Source: Fibrobacter sp. UWB10 (GTDB lineage Bacteria > Fibrobacterota > Fibrobacteria > Fibrobacterales > Fibrobacteraceae). From it: a DNA stretch of 64,000 nucleotides. Below, piece after piece: positions 8,710 to 16,601 of the stretch. A model generated the notes under the pieces. That model did not search any database and was not told the origin of the DNA. It saw only the letters and a list, made by a program, of their open reading frames with translations. The DNA is taken from NCBI RefSeq assembly GCF_900182935.1, contig NZ_FXUE01000003.1, positions 124,001 to 188,000 on the forward strand, in the 5' to 3' direction. Every line of letters begins with the position of its first letter. The stretch's first letter is position 1. The translations under genes and the position numbers were made by a program.

Positions 8710-9570
8710 TTACCCTTTCTGCGGTAAGCGTTCCTCGTAATCGTCCAGGAACGAATGCAGTTCGCCGCCGGCCTTGTAGCCGGGGAACGTCTCGATGCAG
8801 ACGGAGTGCAGGCTGTTGAAGATGCTCTTTTCGATGTTCGGGTTTTCGCGCTTGAGGCGCTTGATGAGCGCCTTGATTTCTTGGCGCTTGCTACCGCCAC
8901 CGCCGTTGTCACAGACGGTGCAACTTTCGGTAAAGCGGCAGGCGCACTGGATAAACTGCAGCCCGTTGTAATTTTTCCAGTTGATAATGTCTTGCTCGTT
9001 GATGCAATACATGGGGCGGATGAGTTCCATGCCGCCGAAATTCAGGCTGTGGAGTTTGGGCATCATGCCCTGCAGTTGCGAGCCGTAGAACATCGCCATG
9101 ACGGTGGTCTCGATGACGTCGGAGAGGTGGTGACCCAGCGCAATCTTGTTGCAGCCTAGGTCTTTTGCCTTGTGGTAGAGGTGGCCGCGGCGCATCTTGG
9201 CGCAAACGTAGCAGGGGGAACGTTCGGTGTTGTTTGCCACATCGAAAATGTTCGTCTCGAAAACGGTGATGGGAATTTCCAGGAGCTTTGCGTTGCTTTC
9301 GATTTTCTGGCGGTTGATTTCGTTGTAACCGGGGTCCATCACCAGGTATTCCACGTCGAATTTCACGTCGCTGTGGCGGTGAAGCATCTGGATGAGCTTC
9401 GCCATGAGCATGGAATCCTTGCCGCCAGAGATGCAGACGGCGATTTTGTCGCCTTCTTCGATGAGCTTGTAGTTCTTGATGGCGGTAATGAATGGCGTCC
9501 AGAGCCTTTCGCGGTATGTTTTCGAAATGCTCCGTTCTACGCTTTGGACAAATGAAAGTTCTCTTGCCAT
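8710..9570 (-). CDS. ttcA: TtcA-like PP-loop tRNA thiolation ATPase
   Basis: A 286-residue cytoplasmic protein of the TtcA/TilS PP-loop family. Seen: the ATP-pyrophosphatase loop ISGGKDSML (about residues 47-55), the CYVCAKMRRG motif in the middle and GHHLSDVIETT; in TtcA such cysteines hold an iron-sulfur cluster and sulfur for making 2-thiocytidine at tRNA position 32. A further CACRFTESCTVC cluster sits near the end. I use the ATG at 9570 because AAAGG lies at the right distance; the longer frame to 9600 overlaps the upstream gene. It follows the cysteine desulfurase immediately, which fits a sulfur donor and acceptor pair. A related thiolase with another tRNA target is possible. Confidence 0.8.
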   Translation of the reverse strand: MARELSFVQSVERSISKTYRERLWTPFITAIKNYKLIEEGDKIAVCISGGKDSMLMAKLIQMLHRHSDVKFDVEYLVMDPGYNEINRQKIESNAKLLEIPITVFETNIFDVANNTERSPCYVCAKMRRGHLYHKAKDLGCNKIALGHHLSDVIETTVMAMFYGSQLQGMMPKLHSLNFGGMELIRPMYCINEQDIINWKNYNGLQFIQCACRFTESCTVCDNGGGGSKRQEIKALIKRLKRENPNIEKSIFNSLHSVCIETFPGYKAGGELHSFLDDYEERLPQKG

Positions 9571-9590
9571 TTTCATTACCTTTTTTGCGT

Positions 9591-10712
9591 TTATTTGCAA
9601 AGTTCCTTGTAGCAGCTGTCGAATGCGGCCATGAATTCGTCGATTTCTTTTTCGGTGGTGAGGTGCGAAAGGCTTATGCGCCAGGAGTTCAAAGCATTTT
9701 TGCGGTCGCGGCAGACGGCAAAAACGGCGCGGGAGGGGAGCGCATCTACGCTGCAGGCGGATTTGACCGACACGTAAATTCCTTTGTCGGAAAGAACTTT
9801 CTGGAAAATGTTCCCGCGGACTCCCGCGACACTCAGGTTTAAAATGTGCGGAACAGCGTCTGCGGGGGAATTGATGCGGACTTTCGTATAGCCGCAGAGT
9901 TTTTCTTGCAAAATCTTTCGCAGCTCCTTGACTCGGGCAAATCGTTCTTCGAAATGCTCCACGGCAAGCGACAGTGCCGTTTCGAGGGATGCGTCCAACG
10001 CGAGTGTCGGGGTGCCGCTGCGGTAAATGGTGGTGCTTGCTCCGCCGTAAATGAGCGGTTCCATGGCGATTCCGCTTTTCTTGTACAAAAGCCCGCTGCC
10101 CGAAAGCCCATAGAACTTGTGCGCGCCGATGCTTGCCGTGTCTGCCAAATTCAGGTTTATAGGCGTTTTGCCGATGGCTTGCGTTGCATCCACGTGAAGG
10201 CTGCAGCTCGGGAACTCGCGGACAATTTTGCTGATGGCTTCCAGCGGTTGTACCGTCCCGAGTTCGCTATCGACCGCGTTTACCGTCACAAGCACCGTAT
10301 CTTTGCGGAGCAGGCTCTTCAAGTCTTCCAGGTCGATTTTCCCGTCGGTGCCGATTTTTGCCATCTCGATTTCGTAGCCCGCTTCTTGCAGGGCCGTGAG
10401 CGTTGCGCTTACCGAAGAATGTTCCAGCGGGTTCGTGACGATGTGCTTGCCCACATGGCGCTTGGCCTGGACGATGCCGCGGATGGCGGTATTGTTGCTT
10501 TCGCTGGCGCCCGAGGTGTAAATGATTTCGTCGGGGTTTACGCCCAAAAGTTTCGCGATGGAATCGGTCACCTGGGCGAGAAATGCTTTTGCTGCATGCC
10601 CTGCTTCGTGATTCGAATTGGCGTTGCCGATAAACCTGCGTTCAACTTCGCAGAATCGTTGCAAGGCTTCTTCGCATGCCGGGGTATTTGCCGTGTAGTC
10701 GAAGTAGGACAT
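9591..10712 (-). CDS. Cysteine desulfurase (NifS/IscS-like)
   Basis: A 373-residue PLP enzyme that takes sulfur from cysteine, giving alanine and a protein-bound persulfide for iron-sulfur clusters or tRNA thiolation. Seen: YTSGASESNNTAIRG, NPLEHSSV with the ring-stacking His, HVDATQAIGK, the PLP lysine in SIGAHKFYG, and the sulfur-accepting loop KSACSVDA near residue 317. The start is taken at MSYFDYTANTP, where family alignments normally begin; the frame is open 26 codons further up but that part overlaps a terminator hairpin. It is directly upstream of the TtcA-like gene. Length is slightly short of IscS (about 400), as in the NifS-like group that serves dedicated partners. Confidence 0.88.
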   Translation of the reverse strand: MSYFDYTANTPACEEALQRFCEVERRFIGNANSNHEAGHAAKAFLAQVTDSIAKLLGVNPDEIIYTSGASESNNTAIRGIVQAKRHVGKHIVTNPLEHSSVSATLTALQEAGYEIEMAKIGTDGKIDLEDLKSLLRKDTVLVTVNAVDSELGTVQPLEAISKIVREFPSCSLHVDATQAIGKTPINLNLADTASIGAHKFYGLSGSGLLYKKSGIAMEPLIYGGASTTIYRSGTPTLALDASLETALSLAVEHFEERFARVKELRKILQEKLCGYTKVRINSPADAVPHILNLSVAGVRGNIFQKVLSDKGIYVSVKSACSVDALPSRAVFAVCRDRKNALNSWRISLSHLTTEKEIDEFMAAFDSCYKELCK

Positions 10713-10747
10713 AACTACCAAAAAGATAGAAAAATGGGGAACGGCAA

Positions 10748-10778
10748 AGCCCCAACGGAATGTTGTTCCGTCGGGGCT
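10748..10778 (-). terminator. Terminator-like hairpin after the flavodoxin gene
   Basis: A 13-base stem with one G-T pair (AGCCCCGACGGAA / TTCCGTTGGGGCT on the minus strand) and a 5-base loop, followed by a short T tract. It lies between the flavodoxin stop and the cysteine desulfurase start. Confidence 0.65.
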
Positions 10779-10816
10779 GAAGCTAACCAAAACACTATAA
10801 AAAAGAAAATGTCATT

Positions 10817-11245
10817 TTAGGCGGTGGCGAGAGTCTTGCCGAGTTCCTGGCAAGCTGTCTTGCCGGCGTCATCGGGGGCGTTCTCGATGGCGAGGGGATC
10901 TGCCACAAGCACGAGCCCAGCGGCTTCAGCGTCGGCCTTCCACGGATTCATCCATTCGCCGCCACCCCAGCCGTAAGAGCCGAACAGGGCAACTTTCTTG
11001 CCGTTAAGTGCTGGCTTGACGGCTTCGTAGAAGGGCTGGAATTCGGAATCTTCGAGTTCCTCGGCGCCCATGGCGGGGCAACCCAAAGCATAGCGGGCAT
11101 ATTCAGCCAGCTGATTCTGAGAAAAATCCGAAACGCTGAACACGTCGGCTTCGGCACCTGCTGCTTTGGCACCTTCGGCAACGTATTTTGCCATCATTTC
11201 GGTGTTTCCTGTTCCGCTCCAGTAGATTACTGCAATTTTTTCCAT
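10817..11245 (-). CDS. Flavodoxin
   Basis: A 142-residue short-chain flavodoxin. The FMN phosphate loop WSGTGNTEMMA is at residues 9-19, and the flavin-stacking loops FGSYGWGGGEWM (about 88-99) and the ALGCPAMG region are present. Flavodoxins carry electrons in place of ferredoxin and are typically made when iron is scarce. An AGGAG site precedes the ATG. It is downstream of the DUF3793 gene and shares its promoter, which carries DtxR-like boxes, so iron-starvation induction is a sound inference. The hairpin at 10748-10778 ends the unit. Confidence 0.92.
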   Translation of the reverse strand: MEKIAVIYWSGTGNTEMMAKYVAEGAKAAGAEADVFSVSDFSQNQLAEYARYALGCPAMGAEELEDSEFQPFYEAVKPALNGKKVALFGSYGWGGGEWMNPWKADAEAAGLVLVADPLAIENAPDDAGKTACQELGKTLATA

Positions 11246-11286
11246 TGTGATTCTCCTAGGTGATTTAAAGAGGTTAAGATTATGGG

Positions 11287-11853
11287 CTACGCTGCGTTTC
11301 GGACGGTCAGCATCGGCAGCGAGTAGCCTTTTTCAAATAGTTTGTTGAACACGTTGAAGCATTTGCGAAAGCAGGCGAACCGTTTTTCGCATTCGGTTAC
11401 ATCGCCGTAAACTTTCCAGTAGCCCGTATATTTGCTATTCCTGCCGCCGTTGATAATGAACCCTTTCACGTCTTCGAGGGGGTAGCCCAAGAAAAGTCCG
11501 ACTTCGTGCGGAAAACAGTGGCATTTGCGGATGCGCGCCGTCATGTATGCGAGTGCACAGTCGGTGCTAAAGTCTGTGTAGCCGTAGGCGGCGAGAAAAT
11601 GGCGGATTTCCGGCTCGGCAATAAGCTTTTGCAGGGCGTCTTCGCGATAGACGTAGATAAAACTGCGACCGCAGCGTTCTGCGATAACGCGCACGCACAC
11701 GCCGCGAGGGTTGAGTTCCTTGTTCCAGTGGGCGAGTTGTTTGCACAGCGTTTCGCTGGGTGAAGATTCCATGCAGAATAGGCTTCCGACCTTGAGCCCA
11801 GCGAGTGTTGGTGCGCATTGGCGAACGAGACGGTGATCTAAAAGACGGTTCAT
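11287..11853 (-). CDS. DUF3793 family protein
   Basis: A 188-residue cytoplasmic protein that I recognise as DUF3793 from its layout: an N-terminal CAPTLAGLKVGSLF, a central FIYVYREDALQKLI, then CHCFPHEVGLFLGYPLEDVKGFI and YTGYWKVYGD before a Cys-containing helix. No biochemical function is known. In many anaerobes members of this family sit beside a flavodoxin and iron transporters, exactly as here (flavodoxin 41 bases downstream). It has no clear Shine-Dalgarno site. The promoter at 11900-11929 has two DtxR-like boxes, so it is likely expressed under iron limitation. Confidence 0.8.
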   Translation of the reverse strand: MNRLLDHRLVRQCAPTLAGLKVGSLFCMESSPSETLCKQLAHWNKELNPRGVCVRVIAERCGRSFIYVYREDALQKLIAEPEIRHFLAAYGYTDFSTDCALAYMTARIRKCHCFPHEVGLFLGYPLEDVKGFIINGGRNSKYTGYWKVYGDVTECEKRFACFRKCFNVFNKLFEKGYSLPMLTVRNAA

Positions 11854-11883
11854 TTTATTGCAAACTACAAATAAATTGTAAAG

Positions 11884-11935
11884 TTAGATTTCTCTAACAA
11901 ATATACAAAAAAGCCTTGAAGTTTGTCAAGGCTAA
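11884..11935 (-). promoter_or_regulatory. Iron-type promoter with two TTAG-N6-CTAA-like boxes
   Basis: Minus strand: TTGACA (11929-11924), 18 bases, TATATT (11905-11900). A perfect box TTAGAGAAATCTAA (11897-11884) follows the -10, and a one-mismatch box TTAGCCTTGACAAA (11935-11922) covers the -35. The -35 lies inside the terminator hairpin of the upstream ABC operon. Confidence 0.7.
11906..11933 (-). terminator. Terminator of the AraC-ABC operon
   Basis: Minus strand stem AGCCTTGA / TCAAGGCT (11933-11926 and 11919-11912), 6-base loop, then a run of T. It starts about 10 bases after the ABC stop codon at 11943. Confidence 0.75.
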
Positions 11936-11942
11936 TTTTGTA

Positions 11943-13673
11943 TTAATTTTTGTTCATTTGCAATTCAAGCATCTTGCTGAAGAGGCCGCCTTTCGCCTTG
12001 AGTTCGGCGGGGGAGCCTGTTTCGGCAATGTGACCGTCTTGCAGCACCACGACCTTGTTGGCGTTTGCGATGGTACGCATGCGGTGTGCGATGATGATGA
12101 CGGTCTTGCCCTTTACCAACTGCGAAATACCGCGCTGGATCTTGGATTCGTTTTCTACGTCGAGGCTTGCGGTTGCTTCGTCGAGCAAGATGATCGGAGC
12201 GTCTTTCAACAGGGCGCGCGCAATGGAAATGCGCTGGCGTTCGCCGCCCGAGAGCGTGTCGCCATTTTCGCCGATGACGGTATCGTAACCCTGCGGCATT
12301 TTCTGCACGAAATCGTCGCAGCCGGCAAGTTTTGCGACTTTCAGGATTTCTTCGTCGGTTGCTCCGCGCTTACCGATGCGGATATTGTCCTTGATGCTCG
12401 TGTTGAACAGCACCACGTCTTGGAAGACGATGGAGAAGTTCTTGAGGAGCGTTTCGGGGTCAATCTTGCTGATATCTTGGCCGCCGAGCGTTACCGTTCC
12501 GCCTTGAATGTCCCAGAATCGTGCGGCAATTTTGGCGGCGGTTGTCTTTCCGCTACCGCTCGGCCCCACAAGTGCGGTGATTTCGCCCTGCTTTGCGGTG
12601 AACGAAACTTTTTTCAGAACTTGCTTGTTTTCGTTGTAGTTAAAATCGACATCCTTGAATTCGATGTCATAGTTGGCGGGAGTGAATTCCGTGTCGCCAT
12701 GCTGTATGGGCATCTGATCCATTTCGCGGAAACGGCGCAGGCGCACGTTCACGAAGAACAGTTCGACGAGGTTATTGAATACGAGGAAAACCGGATTGTA
12801 GACAGTCGCCGCGCATACGATGAACACCAGGTAGGTAAACACGTCGATTTCGCCCTTGGTCCAAAGCCTTGCGCCTGTAATCAGCACCGTGGCAAGACCC
12901 ATCTTGAGAATGCCCTGCGCCGAATTCAGGAACGAACCCACCTTCACGTCGGAATCCATCTGCGTTTTTTCGTATTTGATGCAGTCCTTGTCGAAATGGT
13001 CGAGGTAGGCGGCTTCGCCCGAGTAGGAACGGATTTCCTGCACGTTTTCGAGACTTTCCTGGATATCTTCCATAATCACGCGGCGGGCGTTATATGAATT
13101 TTCGAACCAGCGGTCCTGAATTTTCTTGGAAAGCGCAATGAGCAATGCCGCTGCGGGTACCACCCAGAAAAGCGCGATAGACATTTTCCAGTTGTAGCAG
13201 AACAGCATGATGCCAATTATGGTGACGCTTCCGATGGCGGCGAAAAGTTCCGGCACCGCATGCGAGAAAATCATTTCGAGCGCATTGCAGTCGTCCATGA
13301 TGGTCGACGTCAAATCCGAAAGGTTCTTCTTGCCAAAGAAGGAGAGCGGCAACTTGCGGAGTTTTTCGGCAATCGAGACGCGGCGGCGCATGCTTTCGTC
13401 GTACACGCTACTGTAAGTCGCGCTGTACGAGAACCTGTAAATGACAAGCATCACGATAAACAGGACTGCAGCAATTCCCACATAGAACAAGGTCCCGTGC
13501 GGAGTTTTGCCTGCAAATTCACCAATGCCCATCTGCTCCATCAAAAAATAAAAGAGCATCATCATCGGGAACATTAGCGAAACAAAGTGCAGGAATGTCC
13601 AGACGACGCCACGGACAAACGTGCGCGAGCCTTCTTCCGAAAGAGCAAAAGTATTCTGAACCCACTTATACAT
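11943..13673 (-). CDS. ABC exporter half-transporter (second of pair)
   Basis: A 576-residue fusion of six membrane helices and an ATPase domain. The ATPase shows Walker A GPSGSGKTTAAK, Q-loop FQDVVLFN, signature LSGGERQR, Walker B IILLDEATASLD and the H-switch IAHRM. The start is the ATG of MYKWVQNTF, behind a perfect AAGGAGG, and overlaps the stop of the preceding ABC gene by 8 bases; the frame is open further upstream only within that gene. Pairs of this type under a PchR/YbtA-like AraC regulator are known around siderophore systems (YbtP/YbtQ are the model). Here the pair probably forms a heterodimer handling iron chelates or a related small molecule; direction is uncertain. Confidence 0.88.
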   Translation of the reverse strand: MYKWVQNTFALSEEGSRTFVRGVVWTFLHFVSLMFPMMMLFYFLMEQMGIGEFAGKTPHGTLFYVGIAAVLFIVMLVIYRFSYSATYSSVYDESMRRRVSIAEKLRKLPLSFFGKKNLSDLTSTIMDDCNALEMIFSHAVPELFAAIGSVTIIGIMLFCYNWKMSIALFWVVPAAALLIALSKKIQDRWFENSYNARRVIMEDIQESLENVQEIRSYSGEAAYLDHFDKDCIKYEKTQMDSDVKVGSFLNSAQGILKMGLATVLITGARLWTKGEIDVFTYLVFIVCAATVYNPVFLVFNNLVELFFVNVRLRRFREMDQMPIQHGDTEFTPANYDIEFKDVDFNYNENKQVLKKVSFTAKQGEITALVGPSGSGKTTAAKIAARFWDIQGGTVTLGGQDISKIDPETLLKNFSIVFQDVVLFNTSIKDNIRIGKRGATDEEILKVAKLAGCDDFVQKMPQGYDTVIGENGDTLSGGERQRISIARALLKDAPIILLDEATASLDVENESKIQRGISQLVKGKTVIIIAHRMRTIANANKVVVLQDGHIAETGSPAELKAKGGLFSKMLELQMNKN

Positions 13674-15450
13674 TTTCGCCTCCTTCATTATCCTTGGAAT
13701 TGTCGAGGGTCCATGTGACGGACTGCTGGTATTCGGCCCACATCTTGGCATAAATGCCGTTCTTTTCAAGTAATTCGCTGTGCGTTCCGCGTTCAGCGAT
13801 TTCGCCTTCTTCAACAACGATAATCTGGTCGGCGTTCACCACGCTTGTAAGCCTGTGGGCAATCATCAGCACGGTCTTGCCGGCGGCCAGTTTGTGCAAG
13901 GCTTCTTGAATCAGGCGTTCGTTTTCGGGGTCAGCAAAGGCGGTTGCCTCGTCGAGCACCACGATGGGGGCGTTCTTCAAAATGGCGCGCGCAAGTACCA
14001 CTCGCTGCTGCTCGCCACCCGAAAGATAAGTTCCCTTGCTTCCGATAACGGTATTAATGCCAGCAGGCAACTTGTCAATGATTTCGCGGCACTGCGCAAG
14101 ATCAAGCGCCTTGTTTACCTGCTCAAGAGTCGCATCGGGCATGCCGTAACGAACGTTGTCCAAAATGCTCATCTTGAAAAGGCGCGTATTCTGGAACACG
14201 AACGAAACGTTCTTCATCAGTTCCTTCGGATCAATCTGCTTTACGGGAATACCGCCAATAGTAATTTCGCCGCTATCGACATCGAAGAAGCGCGGTAGGA
14301 GTTTTGCGATCGTGCTCTTGCCGCCGCCCGAAGGCCCGACAAGTGCTACCGTGTGGCCCGCCGGTACCGTGAGCGAAATGTCGCTCAATACCTGTTTGTC
14401 GGTATCGGGGTAGGTGAAGTTCACGTTCTGGAATTCCACATCGAACTTTTGCATCGGTACCGGATTTTCGCAAACCTCCAAATCTTTGGTGCGGGCGATA
14501 TCGTTGATGCGGTCAACCGCGATTCCCGCCTGGTTCGTGGCATTGCTCAGGTACATGCTGCGCATCACGCACTGCGAGAATAGCGGCGTAACCAATACGT
14601 AAATCATCATGTTCACGATGGTGAGTTTTACATCGCCGTCGTTACCGATAATGAGCGCTGCCGTCGGCACCAGGAACAACACGAATCCGTTCACGAGAAT
14701 CGTGTAGATGCAGTAAGGGACCTTCCAGTTGTTGGAATAGGCTGTGACCATCTTGTGGTAAGTCACGATGCTGTTGTAGAAACTCTTGAATGAAAAAATC
14801 GTCTGCTGGAAAACCTTGACTACGGGAATCCCGCGCACGTATTCCACTGCTTCGGAGTTCATCTCTTCAAGGGCCTGCATGTAGCGTTCCATGAACTTGG
14901 TTCCCCTGCGGCCAAGGGTACCCAAAATGAACAAGGCGTAGGCGATAGGCACCAAAGAGGCAAGGCCGAGTCGCCAATCGAAAACGAACATCATCACAAG
15001 CGCCACGATGGGAATCAGGATGGTGCCCGAAATATCGGGCATTTCGTGCGCGACGAAGGTGTGCGTAATTGCAGCATTGTCGTCGATAATCTTGCGGAGT
15101 TTGCCCGTCGGGTTCTTGTCGAAAAATCCAAGCGGAGCTGACATCAACTTTTTCATGGCGAATCGACGCAGGTCGCCTTCGAGCCTGAATGCTACCATGT
15201 GCGAGCAGGCGAGGGCCGCAAAGTAGAGCAATACGCTTGTGACCGAGGCGAGAACCGCTCCGATGGAGTAGTCAAAAATCTTGATGTTCGTCATGTCGCC
15301 GCCAGAGATCACCTCGCGGACAATGAGCCACATCAGTAAAAACGGCACGAGCCCCGCGATGGCGCTCAATGCCGAGAGAATCAATGCTAAGGGGAACAGC
15401 GGTTTTCGCGAACCCATGTAAGCGTAGAGTTTAGAGAATGTCTTTTTCAT
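13666..15450 (-). CDS. ABC exporter half-transporter (first of pair)
   Basis: A 594-residue membrane-ATPase fusion, the partner of the gene at 11943. Seen: six hydrophobic helices in residues 15-300, then Walker A GPSGGGKSTIAK, Q-loop FQNTRLFK, signature LSGGEQQR, Walker B IVVLDEATAFAD and H-switch IAHRLT. The D-loop reads AFAD rather than SALD. It starts 2 bases after the AraC-type regulator and overlaps the second ABC gene, so three genes form one operon. The same order (regulator, then two half-transporters) is seen in yersiniabactin-like iron loci. Location: inner membrane. Substrate inferred only from context. Confidence 0.88.
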   Translation of the reverse strand: MKKTFSKLYAYMGSRKPLFPLALILSALSAIAGLVPFLLMWLIVREVISGGDMTNIKIFDYSIGAVLASVTSVLLYFAALACSHMVAFRLEGDLRRFAMKKLMSAPLGFFDKNPTGKLRKIIDDNAAITHTFVAHEMPDISGTILIPIVALVMMFVFDWRLGLASLVPIAYALFILGTLGRRGTKFMERYMQALEEMNSEAVEYVRGIPVVKVFQQTIFSFKSFYNSIVTYHKMVTAYSNNWKVPYCIYTILVNGFVLFLVPTAALIIGNDGDVKLTIVNMMIYVLVTPLFSQCVMRSMYLSNATNQAGIAVDRINDIARTKDLEVCENPVPMQKFDVEFQNVNFTYPDTDKQVLSDISLTVPAGHTVALVGPSGGGKSTIAKLLPRFFDVDSGEITIGGIPVKQIDPKELMKNVSFVFQNTRLFKMSILDNVRYGMPDATLEQVNKALDLAQCREIIDKLPAGINTVIGSKGTYLSGGEQQRVVLARAILKNAPIVVLDEATAFADPENERLIQEALHKLAAGKTVLMIAHRLTSVVNADQIIVVEEGEIAERGTHSELLEKNGIYAKMWAEYQQSVTWTLDNSKDNEGGENV

Positions 15451-15452
15451 AA

Positions 15453-16289
15453 TTATGCGACGTTTGTCATCCTGTATTTTTTCCTGTATTCCTTGGGGGT
15501 CATGCCCATCACATCCTGGAAGGCGTGGGCGAACTTGCTCCCGTTATTGTAACCGACTTCGCCTGCGATCTCGAGAATTCCACGGTCGCACTCGCGAAGT
15601 TGCTTGGCTGCCAGTTTCATGCGCTCGCGGCGAGCGTAAGTGAATACCGGCAAACCGAACACGTTCTTGAAGCAGAGTTTCATTGCGGTAGGCGGCATGT
15701 CAAACTTGTTGGAAAGTTCCTCGATGGTGAAATGACTGTCCATGTTTTCGCAGATAAAAGAACGGATGCAGTAGATTTTTTCAATTTGCATCGAAGATAA
15801 ATTGCATTCGCGGCAAATGGATTCTCGCTGCGTGTCTAGGTTTTTCAGGGTGAGCAAAAGCTCCAAAATGGCGAGCCTGCCATATTCCGCCTGCAAATTC
15901 TTTGACTTGTTGTCGATCTTTTCGAAGGCGCTGGCCACTTCTTCTTTAGTGTGGACGATAAACGGTCGGCCCGGTCGGCACATTTTCTGTGCGAGCATCT
16001 TGATGTCAATCAGAAAACCTGCAAAATGTTCGCGGATGTACTTTATCGATTCTTCAAAGAACAAAATGCGGTCGCCGCAGTAATCGGCGGAACGCGTTAG
16101 CGCTCCCGAAGTCCACGCGTCGTAAACCAGCATTTCTCCTGCCTTCAGCTGATTGCAGGGGAGTGCTCCGCCGGCCCAGCTGATTTGCCCCTTTCGGCAA
16201 AATTCAAGAACCAGGAGCGGATCCCTTTCAAGCGTTGTATGGTAGCACCCGACTTTGTGCAACCATTCAATTCCGTTAATATTCAACAT
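15453..16289 (-). CDS. AraC-family regulator, PchR/YbtA-like
   Basis: A 278-residue DNA-binding regulator. The N-terminal 165 residues form a ligand-sensing domain typical of the PchR/YbtA group; the C-terminal 100 contain two helix-turn-helix units, FTIEELSNKFDMPPTAMKLCFKNVFG and ILEIAGEVGYNNGSKFAHAFQDVMGMTPKEYRK. In the model systems this protein binds a ferric siderophore and activates transport genes. A TGAGGG ribosome site precedes the ATG at 16289. The promoter upstream carries DtxR-like boxes and shares a 17-base stretch over the -35 with the DUF3793 promoter, possibly the binding site of this regulator. It is the first gene of the AraC-ABC-ABC operon. Confidence 0.88.
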   Translation of the reverse strand: MLNINGIEWLHKVGCYHTTLERDPLLVLEFCRKGQISWAGGALPCNQLKAGEMLVYDAWTSGALTRSADYCGDRILFFEESIKYIREHFAGFLIDIKMLAQKMCRPGRPFIVHTKEEVASAFEKIDNKSKNLQAEYGRLAILELLLTLKNLDTQRESICRECNLSSMQIEKIYCIRSFICENMDSHFTIEELSNKFDMPPTAMKLCFKNVFGLPVFTYARRERMKLAAKQLRECDRGILEIAGEVGYNNGSKFAHAFQDVMGMTPKEYRKKYRMTNVA

Positions 16290-16322
16290 ATTTCCCTCAA
16301 AAATCTCTTTAAACCGGCTTTG

Positions 16323-16383
16323 TTAGTCTAGTCTTAAAAAGTAAGCCAAATCTAATTAGTAAACGAAACTTCGTCAAGGCTAA
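16323..16383 (-). promoter_or_regulatory. Iron-type promoter of the AraC-ABC operon
   Basis: Minus strand: TTGACG (16377-16372), exactly 17 bases, TAGATT (16354-16349). One-mismatch DtxR-like boxes lie over -35 (TTAGCCTTGACGAA, 16383-16370), over -10 (TTAGATTTGGCTTA, 16355-16342) and downstream (TAAGACTAGACTAA, 16336-16323). ACAAAATTAGCCTTGAC is shared word for word with the DUF3793 promoter. Confidence 0.65.
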
Positions 16384-16495
16384 TTTTGTGACGGCAATAG
16401 AAAAATTTTATTGCAAGAGCGTCTGAATGGAGTGAAAAATGACTGAATGGAGTTAACACAAAACGAAAAAGACGATTTCCCCCTTAAAAATCCAA

Positions 16496-16550
16496 TCGGA
16501 TTTTTCCACCTCCGTTTGGAGTAGAACCGCTCCAAAGACATTTCTAAAAT
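16496..16550 (+). promoter_or_regulatory. TCGG-N14-RTTTGGAG promoter element for the propeller lipoprotein
   Basis: TCGG (16496-16499), 14 bases, GTTTGGAG (16514-16521), TAGAAC at -35, 17 bases, TAAAAT as -10 (16545-16550). TTTGGAG is mirrored by CTCCAAA at 16530-16536, forming an inverted repeat with an 8-base spacer. The rest of 16290-16601 has no gene. Confidence 0.65.
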
Positions 16551-16601
16551 GCTCCGCAAAATTAACAAACGCGGTTTTTCCGCACCATTTCAGGAGCTAA
16601 T

